50,794 bases of DNA from Beijerinckiaceae bacterium (GCA_903970475.1 CAJCIQ010000169.1:1-50794), one strand, 5' to 3'. Positions 1 through 9,050 are shown, counted from the stretch's first letter. The notes: a model not told the origin generated them from the letters alone. A program made the numbers and translations.

Positions 1-49
1 GACCCTCTGATTAACAGTCAGATGCTCTAACCAACTGAGCTAAGGAGGA
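1..49 (-). tRNA. tRNA-Asn (GTT), 3' part cut off by window edge
   Basis: Read on the minus strand this is the 5' acceptor strand (TCCTCCT), TA, the D-arm (GCTCAGTTGGTTAGAGC), and a complete anticodon stem-loop with stem TCTGA/TCAGA and loop CTGTTAA, giving anticodon GTT for asparagine. The sequence stops in the variable loop (GGGTC), so the T-arm and acceptor 3' strand lie outside the window. A consensus promoter sits just upstream. Confidence 0.95.
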
Positions 50-82
50 GTATTCCCTGTTCCTATTCGTGGATCGGGGTTG

Positions 83-112
83 CAAAAATAGGAAAATTTC
101 ATTTCCAGCAAA
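83..112 (-). promoter_or_regulatory. Bacteroidota-type promoter of the tRNA-Asn gene
   Basis: On the minus strand there is TTTG (112-109), an 18-bp spacer, and TATTTTTG (90-83). This is an exact match to the phylum's -33 TTTG / -7 TAnnTTTG housekeeping promoter. Transcription would start near 76, about 27 bases before the tRNA 5' end. Confidence 0.75.
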
Positions 113-211
113 GAATTTTTATAAAAATCCTTCATTACAAAGTTTGACTATATATAGTTGAGGGATTGTGTATTATTATTGCAGCCTATACAAATCATTT
201 ACCTACATAGT

Positions 212-559
212 ATGCTGGTTAACTTGGTAACGCTTGAAGAATGGGCTAATGGAGACGTTGGCACCATGAAGGAAATCATCCGGATTTTTGTTGACAACAC
301 CCCTCAAACTTTTTCACTCCTTCAAGATGCTATCGACCAGAAAAACTGGGATGGAATTGCTCAATACGCCCATAAGTTGAAGTCTTCTTATGGCATTGTT
401 GTCATTGGCAATAGCCTTCAGGTCATTCAGGAAATCGAGCAATTCGCAAGGACTCAAAAAGACCTGGATCAAATCATTTCAAAATTTGGGGAGGTAACGG
501 GTATGTATGCTACGGCCCTGGGGGAATTCGAAGTATTTTACGCGAAGAATCCGGGATAG
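212..559 (+). CDS. HPt-domain histidine phosphotransfer protein
   Basis: A small protein of 115 residues that is essentially one HPt four-helix bundle. The phospho-acceptor motif AHKLKSS is present with the receiving histidine at residue 54; the following SSYG and the helical, charged flanks are typical. Such proteins relay phosphate between hybrid kinases and response regulators in the cytoplasm. The frame stays open upstream to a TTG at 158, but the ATG at 212 starts the protein right before the predicted first helix, so I prefer it. No kinase or receiver gene is adjacent; the neighbours are a tRNA and a Rieske protein, so its partners are unknown. The family call is firm; the pathway is not known. 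Confidence 0.85.
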   Translation: MLVNLVTLEEWANGDVGTMKEIIRIFVDNTPQTFSLLQDAIDQKNWDGIAQYAHKLKSSYGIVVIGNSLQVIQEIEQFARTQKDLDQIISKFGEVTGMYATALGEFEVFYAKNPG

Positions 560-666
560 GGGCGTCAATCCTGCTATGTGCGAGGACCGAGCCTGCGAGC
601 CTGCTTGGGCGAGAAACTGGTGACTGGCTGAGGTGCCACAAGAATGTGTGACGGTGTAGAGGGCGC

Positions 667-1020
667 TTACCAGTGCAACCACTTCTTTTCCTCAAATCCA
701 ACGTACACGCCGTCGGGGCGGACTTCTATAGGATACGTCCGAAGGAAGTAGCCTTCTCCGGTGACATTGCGGCCGTTGGTCAGGTTGAATTTATAGCGGT
801 GGAGGGGGCAAACGATATTGCCGAGGGCGTCTACATACCCATCGGCCAGCACGCCGCCGGCATGAGGGCATTTGGAGGCGCAGGCATACAGGCGTTCCCC
901 TTGGAGGGCTAAACAGAGGCGCTTTCCATTCACATCGCACTCACCTAGCCCTTCTTTATTCAGTGGGAGTTCGGCAACGCCGTCGGCTATCTTATACCAT
1001 TTGAAGGTGAGTGTACTCAT
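667..1020 (-). CDS. Small Rieske [2Fe-2S] ferredoxin-like protein
   Basis: A protein of 117 residues made of a single Rieske fold. The two cluster-binding boxes are visible: C51-P-H53 and C71-P-L-H74, separated by 17 residues, the spacing usual for soluble Rieske ferredoxins. There is no signal peptide or membrane anchor, so it should act as a cytoplasmic electron carrier, or as a NirD-like or dioxygenase-associated ferredoxin; no oxygenase partner is adjacent. The start codon at 1020 lies in the last copy of a 38-bp tandem repeat, and its first seven codons align with the repeat unit. No clear ribosome-binding site is seen. The redox partner cannot be inferred from this neighbourhood. Confidence 0.88.
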   Translation of the reverse strand: MSTLTFKWYKIADGVAELPLNKEGLGECDVNGKRLCLALQGERLYACASKCPHAGGVLADGYVDALGNIVCPLHRYKFNLTNGRNVTGEGYFLRTYPIEVRPDGVYVGFEEKKWLHW

Positions 1021-1313
1021 TGGCGACTTAACGGGGATTTGATGGCTAATTTACTCATTGGCAACCTAACGGGGATTTGATGGCGGATATACTCATTGGC
1101 AACCTAAAGGGGAGTTGATGGCTAATGTACCCATTGGCGACTTAAAGGGGATTTGATGGCGGATGTACTCATTGGCGACTTAACGGGGATTTGATGGCGG
1201 ATGTAACCATTGGCGACCTATAGGGATTCGATGGAGAATCTACCCATTATGACCTAAAGGCGTTTTGATGGATGATGCACTCATTGCTGACCTAAAGGGT
1301 TGCGATCGATGAC
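1012..1313 (-). repeat. 38-bp tandem repeat carrying overlapping mini-ORFs upstream of the Rieske gene
   Basis: About seven and a half copies of a 38-bp unit fill the space between hflX and the Rieske gene. The marker TACTCATT (plus strand), including variants, recurs at 1014, 1052, 1090, 1128, 1166 and 1204 (period 38), then 1241 and 1278 (period 37). On the minus strand every unit carries an ATG: 1284, 1247, 1210, 1172, 1134, 1096, 1058, and finally the real Rieske start at 1020. Units starting at 1210, 1134, 1096 and 1058 encode 13-codon peptides such as MSKLAIKSPLSRQ. Each ends in a TGA overlapping the next ATG as ATGA. The outer copies are degenerate. Confidence 0.93.
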
Positions 1314-1321
1314 CTATGCGA

Positions 1322-2512
1322 TCAGAAAAAAAACTCGGATTTATATGGATAACGTATCTGGTAAGACTCCCGGACCTTGTTCAATATGCTTTCCCTTAAT
1401 TCGTCAATATTCTTACGCTCGGTAGCGGATACGAATACGCAGTTACCCCGTGTTTCATTCTCCCAACGCTGGCGCATCTCTGAGCGGATCTGTTCTTTGA
1501 CGGAATCTTCGAGCCATTGGTCGAAGTTTTGTGATTCATAGAGGTCCATTTTGTTGAAGACCATGATGGTGGGCTTATCTTGGGCCTTGAGCTCCTGAAG
1601 TGTTTTGTTGACTACTTTGATCTGATCCTCGTACTGAGGATGAGAAATGTCCACTACATGCAGGAGAATGTCGCTTTCCCTTACTTCATCCAGGGTGCTT
1701 TTAAAGCTTTCCACCAGGTGGTGGGGAAGCTTCCGGATAAAGCCCACGGTGTCGCTTAGGAGGAAGGGTGTGTTCTCATATACAATTTTGCGGGTGGTCG
1801 TGTCCAGGGTCGCGAAAAGTTTGTTTTCTGCAAATACTTCGCTTTTGCTCAACAGGTTCATCAGGGTGGATTTCCCGACGTTGGTATATCCCACCAAAGC
1901 TACGCGGATGAACGCTCCCCGGTCTTTGCGCTGGGTAAAGGATTGCTTGTCTATTTCGGTCAAGCGCTTGCGTAAGAGGGCTATTTTCTCCTTAATGATA
2001 CGACGGTCGGTTTCGATTTCGGTTTCTCCTGGTCCCCTGGTACCAATACCACCCCCTTGCCTTTCCAGGTGTTTCCACATTCCTCTGAGCCGGGGTAGCA
2101 GATACTGGTATTGGGCAAGTTCTACCTGTACCCTGGCTTGGGCTGTCCTTGCCCTTCGGGCAAATATGTCCAGGATCAGGTCAGACCGGTCTATGACTTT
2201 AACATTGAGTTCGGTTTGAATGTTGTTGATCTGGGCGCCAGTGAGTTCATCGTCAAAGATGACCAGGTCTGCGGGGTTAATGGTGAGGTAGGTTTTTATT
2301 TCCTCCAGCTTTCCTTTACCCACAAAAGTCCGGCTATCCGGGTGGGGTAACTTTTGGAAAAACCGTTTCATGGTAATGGCTCCGGCGGTTTCAGCCAAAA
2401 ACTGGAGCTCGTCCAGGTATTCGGTGAGTTGTTGCTCTTTTTGCTCCTTTTGGATGACCCCAACCAATATGGCCTTTTCTTCTTTCTGTATATTATTGAT
2501 CCTATCTAACAA
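1322..2512 (-). CDS. hflX: GTPase HflX
   Basis: Ribosome-associated GTPase of 396 residues that splits or rescues stalled ribosomes in the cytoplasm. An N-terminal HflX domain (about 15-180) includes the Gly-rich segment GGGIGTRGPGE before the coiled region. The G domain follows, with Walker A GYTNVGKST, switch II DTVGFIRKLP and NKMD for guanine recognition. The length is normal for the family. The start is a TTG at 2512: an in-frame stop lies just upstream and no ATG precedes the conserved N-terminal region, so a non-ATG start is likely. It is transcribed away from a terminator at 2541-2565 that ends the preceding gene. Confidence 0.93.
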   Translation of the reverse strand: MLDRINNIQKEEKAILVGVIQKEQKEQQLTEYLDELQFLAETAGAITMKRFFQKLPHPDSRTFVGKGKLEEIKTYLTINPADLVIFDDELTGAQINNIQTELNVKVIDRSDLILDIFARRARTAQARVQVELAQYQYLLPRLRGMWKHLERQGGGIGTRGPGETEIETDRRIIKEKIALLRKRLTEIDKQSFTQRKDRGAFIRVALVGYTNVGKSTLMNLLSKSEVFAENKLFATLDTTTRKIVYENTPFLLSDTVGFIRKLPHHLVESFKSTLDEVRESDILLHVVDISHPQYEDQIKVVNKTLQELKAQDKPTIMVFNKMDLYESQNFDQWLEDSVKEQIRSEMRQRWENETRGNCVFVSATERKNIDELRESILNKVRESYQIRYPYKSEFFF

Positions 2513-2540
2513 ATGAATTTATATTAATGGACAAAATTAC

Positions 2541-2565
2541 GAAAAAAGCGCCCGTGGGGGCGCTT
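2541..2565 (-). terminator. Rho-independent terminator after the outer-membrane protein gene
   Basis: Perfect 8-bp stem AAGCGCCC / GGGCGCTT (2546-2553 with 2558-2565) with a 4-base loop. On the minus strand it is followed by six T (2547-2542). It ends transcription of the 2727-3467 gene before hflX. The 160 bases between it and that gene's stop codon show no coding signal. Confidence 0.85.
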
Positions 2566-2726
2566 CTGAATATTTTGTACGATAGGGCGACTGGGCGGCC
2601 ACTTCCGGACCTGGATGTCTTGTGTACCGCCGGTAGTCCACTGCGGAGGCGCAATGGGAATACCTGATGGGGAAAGATTTCTGCCAGCGTGCTGAGGTTC
2701 TGGGTAGAGTTGCTCCGGCGCGGTCG

Positions 2727-3467
2727 TTATAAACCACTGATTGTCACACCTGCGGTATAAGGTCGTATGGGAGGTCCATCCCCGCTTTTGATAAAGGAGG
2801 TAATATCCGTCTGGAAGAATAGGGAAACGACTCCATATCCTATCCTGAGCGATCCCGCTAACCTGGCTGGGTTGAAGAGGTGGTCGTCCTTGGTCTTCAA
2901 CGTATAATCAGGGATTCCGTTGATGTCCCGGATCATTTTAACCTTGGTCTTGACGCTGGTCAAAAGGCCGGCTTTTACGCCCAGGGCTAATTTCCAGGCG
3001 TGATTGGGGTCATTGGGTTTAGAGCTATACCTGGCCTCAATGGGGATTTCTATATAAGTCGCGTTGAGCTTGGATTTCCTGTAATCATCCGCGGTATCCG
3101 TGTAGAAGGTAGCACGGCTGGGGTTAGTCAGGTCTATCCTTTCTTTGTTCAAATAATAGTTGTCACTACCAAATCCAAGACCTACGGCTGCACTAAAACG
3201 GTTGTCCTGCTTATCGGCAAATGCCATCATGAAGTACATGTTGACTGTCCTTCCTATGCCTTTGGTTGAAACGGAGTCACTTTTGTTGAAAAAGTCACTG
3301 TACCCGAGCTGAAACAGGAAATGGTCGTTAGCTTGGTCTCCAAGAATCACATTTGACCAACTCTTCTTCTTTGGCTTTGTACTAAATGTTGTACTGTCCA
3401 CTTTGGTTTGGGCCATGGTGTGCAGTGCAAACAAGCTGACGGCCAAAACAATCAATATTCTCTTCAT
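2727..3467 (-). CDS. Secreted outer-membrane beta-barrel protein, PorT-like
   Basis: A protein of 246 residues with a clear signal peptide (MKRILIVLAVSLFALHTMAQ, cleavage after AQ). Alternating hydrophobic/polar strands follow, with segments typical of small Bacteroidota barrels (NVILGDQ, FLFQLGYSDF, IEIPIEARY, LRIGYGVVSLFFQTD) and a C-terminus ending in a beta strand (AGVTISGL). I place it in the loosely defined PorT / outer-membrane-protein-beta-barrel class. The substrate or role is unknown. It is a single gene, with its own -7 element upstream and a strong terminator downstream. Confidence 0.72.
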   Translation of the reverse strand: MKRILIVLAVSLFALHTMAQTKVDSTTFSTKPKKKSWSNVILGDQANDHFLFQLGYSDFFNKSDSVSTKGIGRTVNMYFMMAFADKQDNRFSAAVGLGFGSDNYYLNKERIDLTNPSRATFYTDTADDYRKSKLNATYIEIPIEARYSSKPNDPNHAWKLALGVKAGLLTSVKTKVKMIRDINGIPDYTLKTKDDHLFNPARLAGSLRIGYGVVSLFFQTDITSFIKSGDGPPIRPYTAGVTISGL

Positions 3468-3484
3468 ACGAGGTATTAAAAAAA

Positions 3485-3513
3485 CAAATGTATTTGTATG
3501 CAGGTTAATGAAA
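3485..3513 (-). promoter_or_regulatory. Promoter of the outer-membrane protein gene
   Basis: On the minus strand TTTC (3513-3510), a 17-bp spacer, then TACATTTG (3492-3485), an exact TAnnTTTG -7 box. It lies 18 bases upstream of the ATG at 3467. Confidence 0.5.
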
Positions 3514-3654
3514 GGTTAAATCAGGAAAGGGTTTCCCAAAACAACTCGCGTGCAAAAATAGCTTTTCCTGGCAATTGACAATTCCATTACTAAAATATTA
3601 TATCCATAGAATCAGTTCAATTCATTTGTATATTACTTTGCATAAAAATACCCT

Positions 3655-4683
3655 ATGCGTAGAGGTTGGCTTATTTTCATAGGCATTGTTGTGTTGTTGG
3701 GGATCGTTTACTTTATTGGCCCCCATCCTTCAACCCCTGTTTACAATCCAGTATTGCCGGTGGTCCCTTCGGCTCCTGCCGCCCTGATGCAATATGTGAG
3801 CAGTATAGAGGCTCGCCACAAGGTCAAGCCGGATAATGAAGCCAGAATAATCTGGTATGACACCACTCAAAAAAAGACGCCCTACGTTGTACTCTACCTG
3901 CATGGCTTTTCCGCTAGCCAGGAAGAGGGCAATCCGGTCCACCGGGATTTTGCCAAACAGTTTGGTTGCAATATGTACTTATCCAGGTTAGCTGAACATG
4001 GAATTGATACGACCGATGCCATGATAAACCTGACTGCCGAAAATCTGTGGAACAGCGCCAAAGAAGCTTATGCCATTGCGCGTAAATTGGGGGACAGTGT
4101 TATCCTGATGGGTACCTCCACCGGATCCAGCCTGGCCTTACAGCTAGCAGCCACCTATCCTGATGATCCCATAAAGGGGCTGATTTTAATGTCTCCCAAT
4201 ATTGAGATCAACAATCCTGCGGGCTTTCTCTTAGACAAACCCTGGGGCCTGCAAATAGCCCGGATGGTACTGCATTCCAAATACCATATGCCTTCTGATA
4301 CTTCTGCTTTAGCTATGCAGTATTGGAACTCCCCTTACAGGCTCGAAGCGCTTACTCAGTTGCAAGCGTTCGTGGACACCAAAATGACTAAAGCTACATT
4401 CCAGGCTGTGTCCCGTCCCACCCTGCTGCTCTACTATTATAAGGATGACAATCACCAGGACCAGACCGTAAAGGTATCTGCTGAATTAAGGATGTTCGAT
4501 CAATTGGGAACGCCCCCGGCCCTGAAGCGTTCTGTGGCTATCCCTAATGCTGGTGATCATGTATTAGGCTCTCCTATTACTTCGCATGATGTGCCCAGCG
4601 TGCAAAAAGCGGTGAATGATTTTGCTATTCAATTAATGCGCATGACGCCAGTGATGACCTCTGTGGCAGATACCATTCACTAA
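3655..4683 (+). CDS. Membrane-anchored alpha/beta hydrolase
   Basis: A protein of 342 residues. A single N-terminal hydrophobic segment (about 5-22, LIFIGIVVLLGIVYFIG) should anchor it or act as an uncleaved signal. The hydrolase core follows: oxyanion-loop motif YLHGFSAS, nucleophile elbow GTSTG (serine in the centre), and a late histidine in GDHVLGSP, a complete Ser-His arrangement with an acidic residue in the YYYKDDN region. It resembles serine aminopeptidase / monoacylglycerol-lipase-like hydrolases, but I cannot name a substrate. The old-yellow-enzyme gene starts 28 bases downstream and probably has its own promoter overlapping this gene's end. Confidence 0.8.
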   Translation: MRRGWLIFIGIVVLLGIVYFIGPHPSTPVYNPVLPVVPSAPAALMQYVSSIEARHKVKPDNEARIIWYDTTQKKTPYVVLYLHGFSASQEEGNPVHRDFAKQFGCNMYLSRLAEHGIDTTDAMINLTAENLWNSAKEAYAIARKLGDSVILMGTSTGSSLALQLAATYPDDPIKGLILMSPNIEINNPAGFLLDKPWGLQIARMVLHSKYHMPSDTSALAMQYWNSPYRLEALTQLQAFVDTKMTKATFQAVSRPTLLLYYYKDDNHQDQTVKVSAELRMFDQLGTPPALKRSVAIPNAGDHVLGSPITSHDVPSVQKAVNDFAIQLMRMTPVMTSVADTIH

Positions 4684-4693
4684 GCTACCTTTG
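4662..4693 (+). promoter_or_regulatory. Promoter before the old-yellow-enzyme gene
   Basis: TACCTTTG at 4686-4693 matches the -7 consensus exactly. TGTG at 4662-4665, 20 bases upstream, is a partial -33 box. The element overlaps the hydrolase stop codon and implies a transcript start near 4700. This supports the ATG at 4712 as the start of the next gene. Confidence 0.45.
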
Positions 4694-4711
4694 TCAAAAT
4701 CAGCATTACCT

Positions 4712-5779
4712 ATGGCTCAGCTATTTACTCCTTTTACGCTTCGCTCTGTCGAGCTAAAAAATAGAATTGTCGTTTCCCCCATGTGTGAATATTCCGCCGA
4801 AGACGGATACACCAATGACTGGCACGTAGTACACCTTGGTAGCAGAGCCGTTGGAGGCGCTGGTTTGATCATCACGGAAGCTACCGCCGTAAGTCCGGAA
4901 GGAAGGATCAGCGCCGGAGATCTGGGCTTGTGGAAGAAGGAGCATATTGCGGGTTTAGAAAGGATTACTCGTTTTGCAAAGGACCATGGCGCAGCCATTG
5001 GGGTTCAACTGGCGCACGCCGGAAGAAAGGCCAGCCACCATATTCCCTGGGTAAAAAACGGGGCCCAATTAACGCCCGAAGAAGGTGGTTGGCAAACGGT
5101 TTCCGCTTCTGCACAGGCTTTCAGCGAAGAGGAAATTCCTCCGGTGAGCCTCGATCAGACGGGCATCACTAAAGTCATTCACGACTTTCGCAGGGCAGCG
5201 GGCTATGCCTTGCAGGCTGGGTTTCAGTTAATAGAACTTCATGGGGCGCATGGATACCTTATCCATCAATTCTTATCTCCCCTTTCCAATAAACGTACTG
5301 ATGAGTTCGGGGGTTCCTTCGAGAACAGAACCCGGCTCCTAAGGGAAATCGTCAAGGCGGTACGGGAAGTCTGGCCCTCCAATCTTCCCCTGTTTGTCCG
5401 CCTTTCGGCCACTGATTGGCATCCGGAAGGCTGGACCGTAGAGGATTCGGTTAAGTTGTCTCAGCAACTGACCCCTTTGGGCGTAGACCTGATTGATTGC
5501 TCCTCTGGCGGCATCATTCCAGGTGTGAAGATACCACTCACACCAGGCTATCAGGTACCTTTGGCGGCCAAGGTGAGGGCTGGCGCCGGTGTGCCGACCG
5601 CAGCCGTAGGGTTAATCACTACCCCAACGCAGGCAGAGGAAATCCTGGAAAAAGGAGAAGCAGACTTGATCTTACTGGCCAGGCAATCCCTCAGGGATCC
5701 CTATTTCCCTTTACACGCAGCAACTGAATTAGGCGCCGAGGTTACCTGGCCCATACAATACGTCCGGGCCAAACTCTAG
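4712..5779 (+). CDS. namA: NADH:flavin oxidoreductase, YqjM/NamA-type old yellow enzyme
   Basis: A TIM-barrel flavoprotein of 355 residues that reduces activated C=C bonds with NAD(P)H via FMN. Family markers are in order: LFTPFTLRSVELKNRIVVSPM near the N-terminus, CEYSAEDG (the YqjM-type cysteine region), GVQLAHAGRKAS, ELHGAHGYLIHQFLSPLSN with the paired H/H substrate-binding motif, NRTRLLREIVKAV, and C-terminal FMN-phosphate loops around AVGLIT and LARQSLRDPYFP. A TTG at 4691 is in frame, but it falls inside the -7 promoter element. The ATG at 4712 places the conserved FTP motif at the expected distance, so it was chosen. Physiological substrate unknown; typically stress or xenobiotic related. 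Confidence 0.9.
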   Translation: MAQLFTPFTLRSVELKNRIVVSPMCEYSAEDGYTNDWHVVHLGSRAVGGAGLIITEATAVSPEGRISAGDLGLWKKEHIAGLERITRFAKDHGAAIGVQLAHAGRKASHHIPWVKNGAQLTPEEGGWQTVSASAQAFSEEEIPPVSLDQTGITKVIHDFRRAAGYALQAGFQLIELHGAHGYLIHQFLSPLSNKRTDEFGGSFENRTRLLREIVKAVREVWPSNLPLFVRLSATDWHPEGWTVEDSVKLSQQLTPLGVDLIDCSSGGIIPGVKIPLTPGYQVPLAAKVRAGAGVPTAAVGLITTPTQAEEILEKGEADLILLARQSLRDPYFPLHAATELGAEVTWPIQYVRAKL

Positions 5780-5833
5780 TGCGATACGGGGCCCCGAAGC
5801 GGGCGGAACAACTGCGGGCAGGACGGCAGTAAT

Positions 5834-5858
5834 AAAAAACGCAGGCCAGAAGCCTGCG
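5834..5858 (-). terminator. Terminator of the ABC-transporter operon
   Basis: Stem CGCAGGC / GCCTGCG (5840-5846 with 5852-5858) with a 5-base loop. On the minus strand it is followed by six T (5839-5834). It lies 48 bases past the stop of the last operon gene. On the plus strand the hairpin is followed by A instead of T, so it serves the minus strand. Confidence 0.85.
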
Positions 5859-5906
5859 CAAAAAATTAGGCCAGCACAGTTGGCCGGCCCGAAAGCTATC
5901 AGTTGT

Positions 5907-6575
5907 CTATTCATCATTAAACTCCCCATCCACCAGGTGTAATATCCTATTACCATAGGTGGCGTTTTTCTCGGAGTGGGTGACTTGTATGATGGTGACT
6001 TTTTCTTCTTTGTTGAGCTTGGTAAACATCTGCATGATCTCGTCTGCCTGCTTGGACTGGAGGTTGCCGGTTGGTTCGTCGGCAAGGATGAGCTGGGGCC
6101 TGGCGATAATGGCCCTGGCGATACCCACCAACTGCTGCTGGCCTCCGCTCAATTGAGCGGGAAACAGGTCCTTTTTAGCGACCATGTTGAACCGATCCAG
6201 GATTTCTGCTACCCTGGCTTTGCGTTCGGCGCCTTTAACGTTTTGATACATGAGCGGCGTTTCCAGGTTCTCGTAAATGGTCAGGTCATCCAGGAGATGG
6301 TAGGCCTGGAATACAAACCCTATATGGCTGCGGTATAGGGCTATCCTTTGTTTTTCACTTAAAGTATGCACAGGGGTATCCATAAAATAATATTCCCCTG
6401 CCGTGGGTTCTTCCAGCATACCTATAATGTTGAGTAGCGTGCTTTTACCTGCCCCGGAAGGGCCCATAATACTTACGAAGTCTCCCTGTTTGATGTCGGC
6501 GGTCACATAACGGAGGATATAGTTCTTTACGTTACCGTTGGTAAAATACCGTTCAATGTTCTTGAGTTGGATCAT
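5907..6575 (-). CDS. ABC transporter ATP-binding protein (LolD/MacB type), second ATPase of the array
   Basis: A protein of 222 residues with a full nucleotide-binding domain: Walker [10 protein letters not shown] (about 39-47), Q-loop [12 protein letters not shown], signature LSGGQQQ, Walker [11 protein letters not shown], and the switch histidine in VTHSEKN. It powers FtsX/MacB-type permeases, which act by mechanotransmission on lipoproteins or envelope substrates rather than by classic import. It sits at the promoter-distal end of the operon, 67 bases after the frameshifted permease, so it probably pairs with that one or serves several. The residue after the signature ([14 protein letters not shown]) deviates from the usual RVAIARA. 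Confidence 0.88.
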   Translation of the reverse strand: MIQLKNIERYFTNGNVKNYILRYVTADIKQGDFVSIMGPSGAGKSTLLNIIGMLEEPTAGEYYFMDTPVHTLSEKQRIALYRSHIGFVFQAYHLLDDLTIYENLETPLMYQNVKGAERKARVAEILDRFNMVAKKDLFPAQLSGGQQQLVGIARAIIARPQLILADEPTGNLQSKQADEIMQMFTKLNKEEKVTIIQVTHSEKNATYGNRILHLVDGEFNDE

Positions 6576-6642
6576 GGCTATAAATTAATGGTTTCCTCCC
6601 GTAAATTAATGTTTCTCCGCATACTTTAATCAAGACAGAGGC

Positions 6643-9050
6643 TTATTCATACTTGATGCTGTCAATTGGATTGGCCCGTGCTGCTCGAAGCGCCTGGGTT
6701 GTCATGGTACCCAGCGCGATCAAAGCCGCTACCACCGCGGATATCACAAGGACCCACCAGTACACGGGAATATGATAGGCAAAGCTGTCCAACCAAACGT
6801 GCATGCTCCACCAGGCCAGGGGTCCGGCTACCAGACCGGCCAGGAGTACCAGTTGAAGGAAATCTCCGGCCAGTAAGCGGACAATCCCAAAATCTTCCGC
6901 TCCCAGTACTTTACGAATGCCGATTTCCTTTGCCCTTTGCACCGCAGAAAAGTGAACCAGGCCAAGCAAGCCCATACAGGCCAGGGCCACGGCCAGGATG
7001 GTGAAACTCAGCAGAATATAGCCTTGTTTGCGTTCAGCTTCATATTGCCTGGAGAAATTCTGGTCCAGGAAATGAAAGTCAAAGCTTGCGCCGGGGTCGA
7101 AGGAATGATAGGTCTGCTCCAAATATGCCAGGGCTTCCGCCACATGATCTTTACTAATGCGCACGAACATATTGTCTTCGTCCATGACATCAGCGGGTAG
7201 GTACAGGGCCAGGGGCATAATCTTATATTGCAGGGAATAGAGGTTGAAATCCTTGAAGACGCCTACGACCTGGGCCGTATGCCGGGAAGAGTCCCCCGTA
7301 GGAAAGGAGACCGTCTTTCCTATGGGATCGCTCCACCCGGCCTCTCTCACAAAAGCCTCATTGACGACAACCGCAGTATTGCTATCTGAAGCCAACCGGT
7401 TAGAAAAATTTCTTCCATAAGCCATAGGCACCTGAAGGGTAGTCAGCAAGTAAGGGTCTGCCTGTAAAATGTTTCCCATCAGGGATCCTCCGTCCTTAAC
7501 GCCATCTTTCTCGATGCTGTATTTGCGTTGACCTATATAGTTGGTCCCAATGGGATTACTTGCGCCAGCCGCGCCCTCAATCAATGGGCTTTCCAGTAGT
7601 TTGGCACGGAGAGAAGCAAACTGACGTCTAACGGTAGGGTTATGCACATGAAAGCTCAAGGTCTGATCCTTATTGAATCCAAGGTAGGCGTTGTCCACAT
7701 AGCGCATTTGTAGATAAATCAGGGCCGTGGCGCTCAACATAAAAATGGTGATGACGAACTGAAAAGTAACCAATCCTTTGCGGAACAACACATTCATAGT
7801 CTGACTGCCCAGTTGTCCTTTTAGGGAATGAAGCACCCCAAACCCTGACATGAAGAGGGCTGGATAGACGCCTGCCAGTGTACCCAGGATCAAAGATCCC
7901 AGGGCAAGAACACCCAGCGTAGGCAGGGTGCCAAAACGAAGTAGGGAAATGTTTTTCCCTGATAATGTATTAAACAAAGGCAGCGTCAGTTCAACTAGAA
8001 TTAAAGCCAAAAAAGTCGCAAACAGGGTGATGATGACAGACTCGGCTATGAATAAGGCCGCCAGGGGCGCTCTGGTTGATCCAATCACTTTGCGCACCCC
8101 AATTTCTTTTAGGCGCAGTGCAGAACGGGCGGTAGACAGGTTCATGTAATTGATCGCTGCTATAGACAGGATCAATAAAGCGGCTGCTATGAAAATGTAT
8201 ACATAGTGGATATCCCCATTTCTGTCCATCTCGAAGCTCAGGTTGGAATGCAGGTGAATGTCCTTTATGGGCTGCAATTCCATGCGGTAGGTCGTTCCGG
8301 AAGAAGGGCGGCCGGTTCTATGTAAAATAAATGGGGCAAAGGAGCGATCAACCTGTGCTTGCGCGCTGGAAAGCGTCACCCCTTTTTTGAGCAGCAAATA
8401 AGTATAAAGGTTATAGTAATTCCAACTGTCTGGATTGGCCGCAATATCGTCCTTATAGGTCCTCAGGGCGCTGAAACTAAAATGGGTGTTAGCCGGTACG
8501 TCCTCCATGACAGCGGTTACGACGTAAGGTTGGTTCTTGTCAAAGACGACAGACTTACCCAGCGCCAACGCTGGATCTGTAAACAAAAGGGTGGCCAGAC
8601 TCCTGGTCAGCACTATGGAAGCGGTGCCATGTAAAGGGGTGTGCGCATCCCCGTAAAGGATCTTAAAGGGAAATACATCGAAAAAGGTGCTATCCGTAAA
8701 AAGGCATTGACTGAAAAACGCTTTTCTCCCATGATAATGGTACCGTCTCCATTCTGATCTACCCTCACCACTTTTTCAACCTGAGGCAACAGGTGCTGAA
8801 GGCTATTGGCAAAGGGGGGAGAGCTGGTAGCCGTATGCAAATGCCCCCCTTCCCAATCCGCATAACTCACGGCCCGCACCACCCTGTTGGAAGTAGACAG
8901 GTAGCGGTCGTAGCTGAGTTCATCCCCTACATAAAGAGCGATGATCCAGAAAGCTGCCAGTCCTAAAGACAAGCCCCCTATATTGATCAACGAGAATACC
9001 CTGTATTTTAACAGGTTTCTCCAGGCGGTGGTGATAAAGTGGCGAAGCAT
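6643..9050 (-). pseudogene. FtsX/MacB-type ABC permease with a frameshift (fifth permease)
   Basis: Two adjacent reading frames make one about 802-residue permease. The N-terminal part (from ATG 9050) has a first membrane helix (SLINIGGLSLGLAAFWIIALYV) and the start of a MacB-like periplasmic domain, then leaves frame at a run of five T (plus-strand A, 8698-8702). The remainder, in the other frame, resumes with TDSTFFDVFPF and carries the rest of domain one, three helices, the central helix, a second periplasmic domain and three C-terminal helices with the GIRKVLGAE motif. One extra base in the run, or a -1 slip on C-TTT-TTA, restores an uninterrupted protein. It may be a real inactivation, a phase-variable tract, programmed slippage or a sequencing error. 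Confidence 0.8.

Noticed and set aside
2537..2737. 66-codon minus-strand open frame between hflX and the outer-membrane protein gene
   Set aside because: It spans the terminator hairpin and has no homology or start signal.
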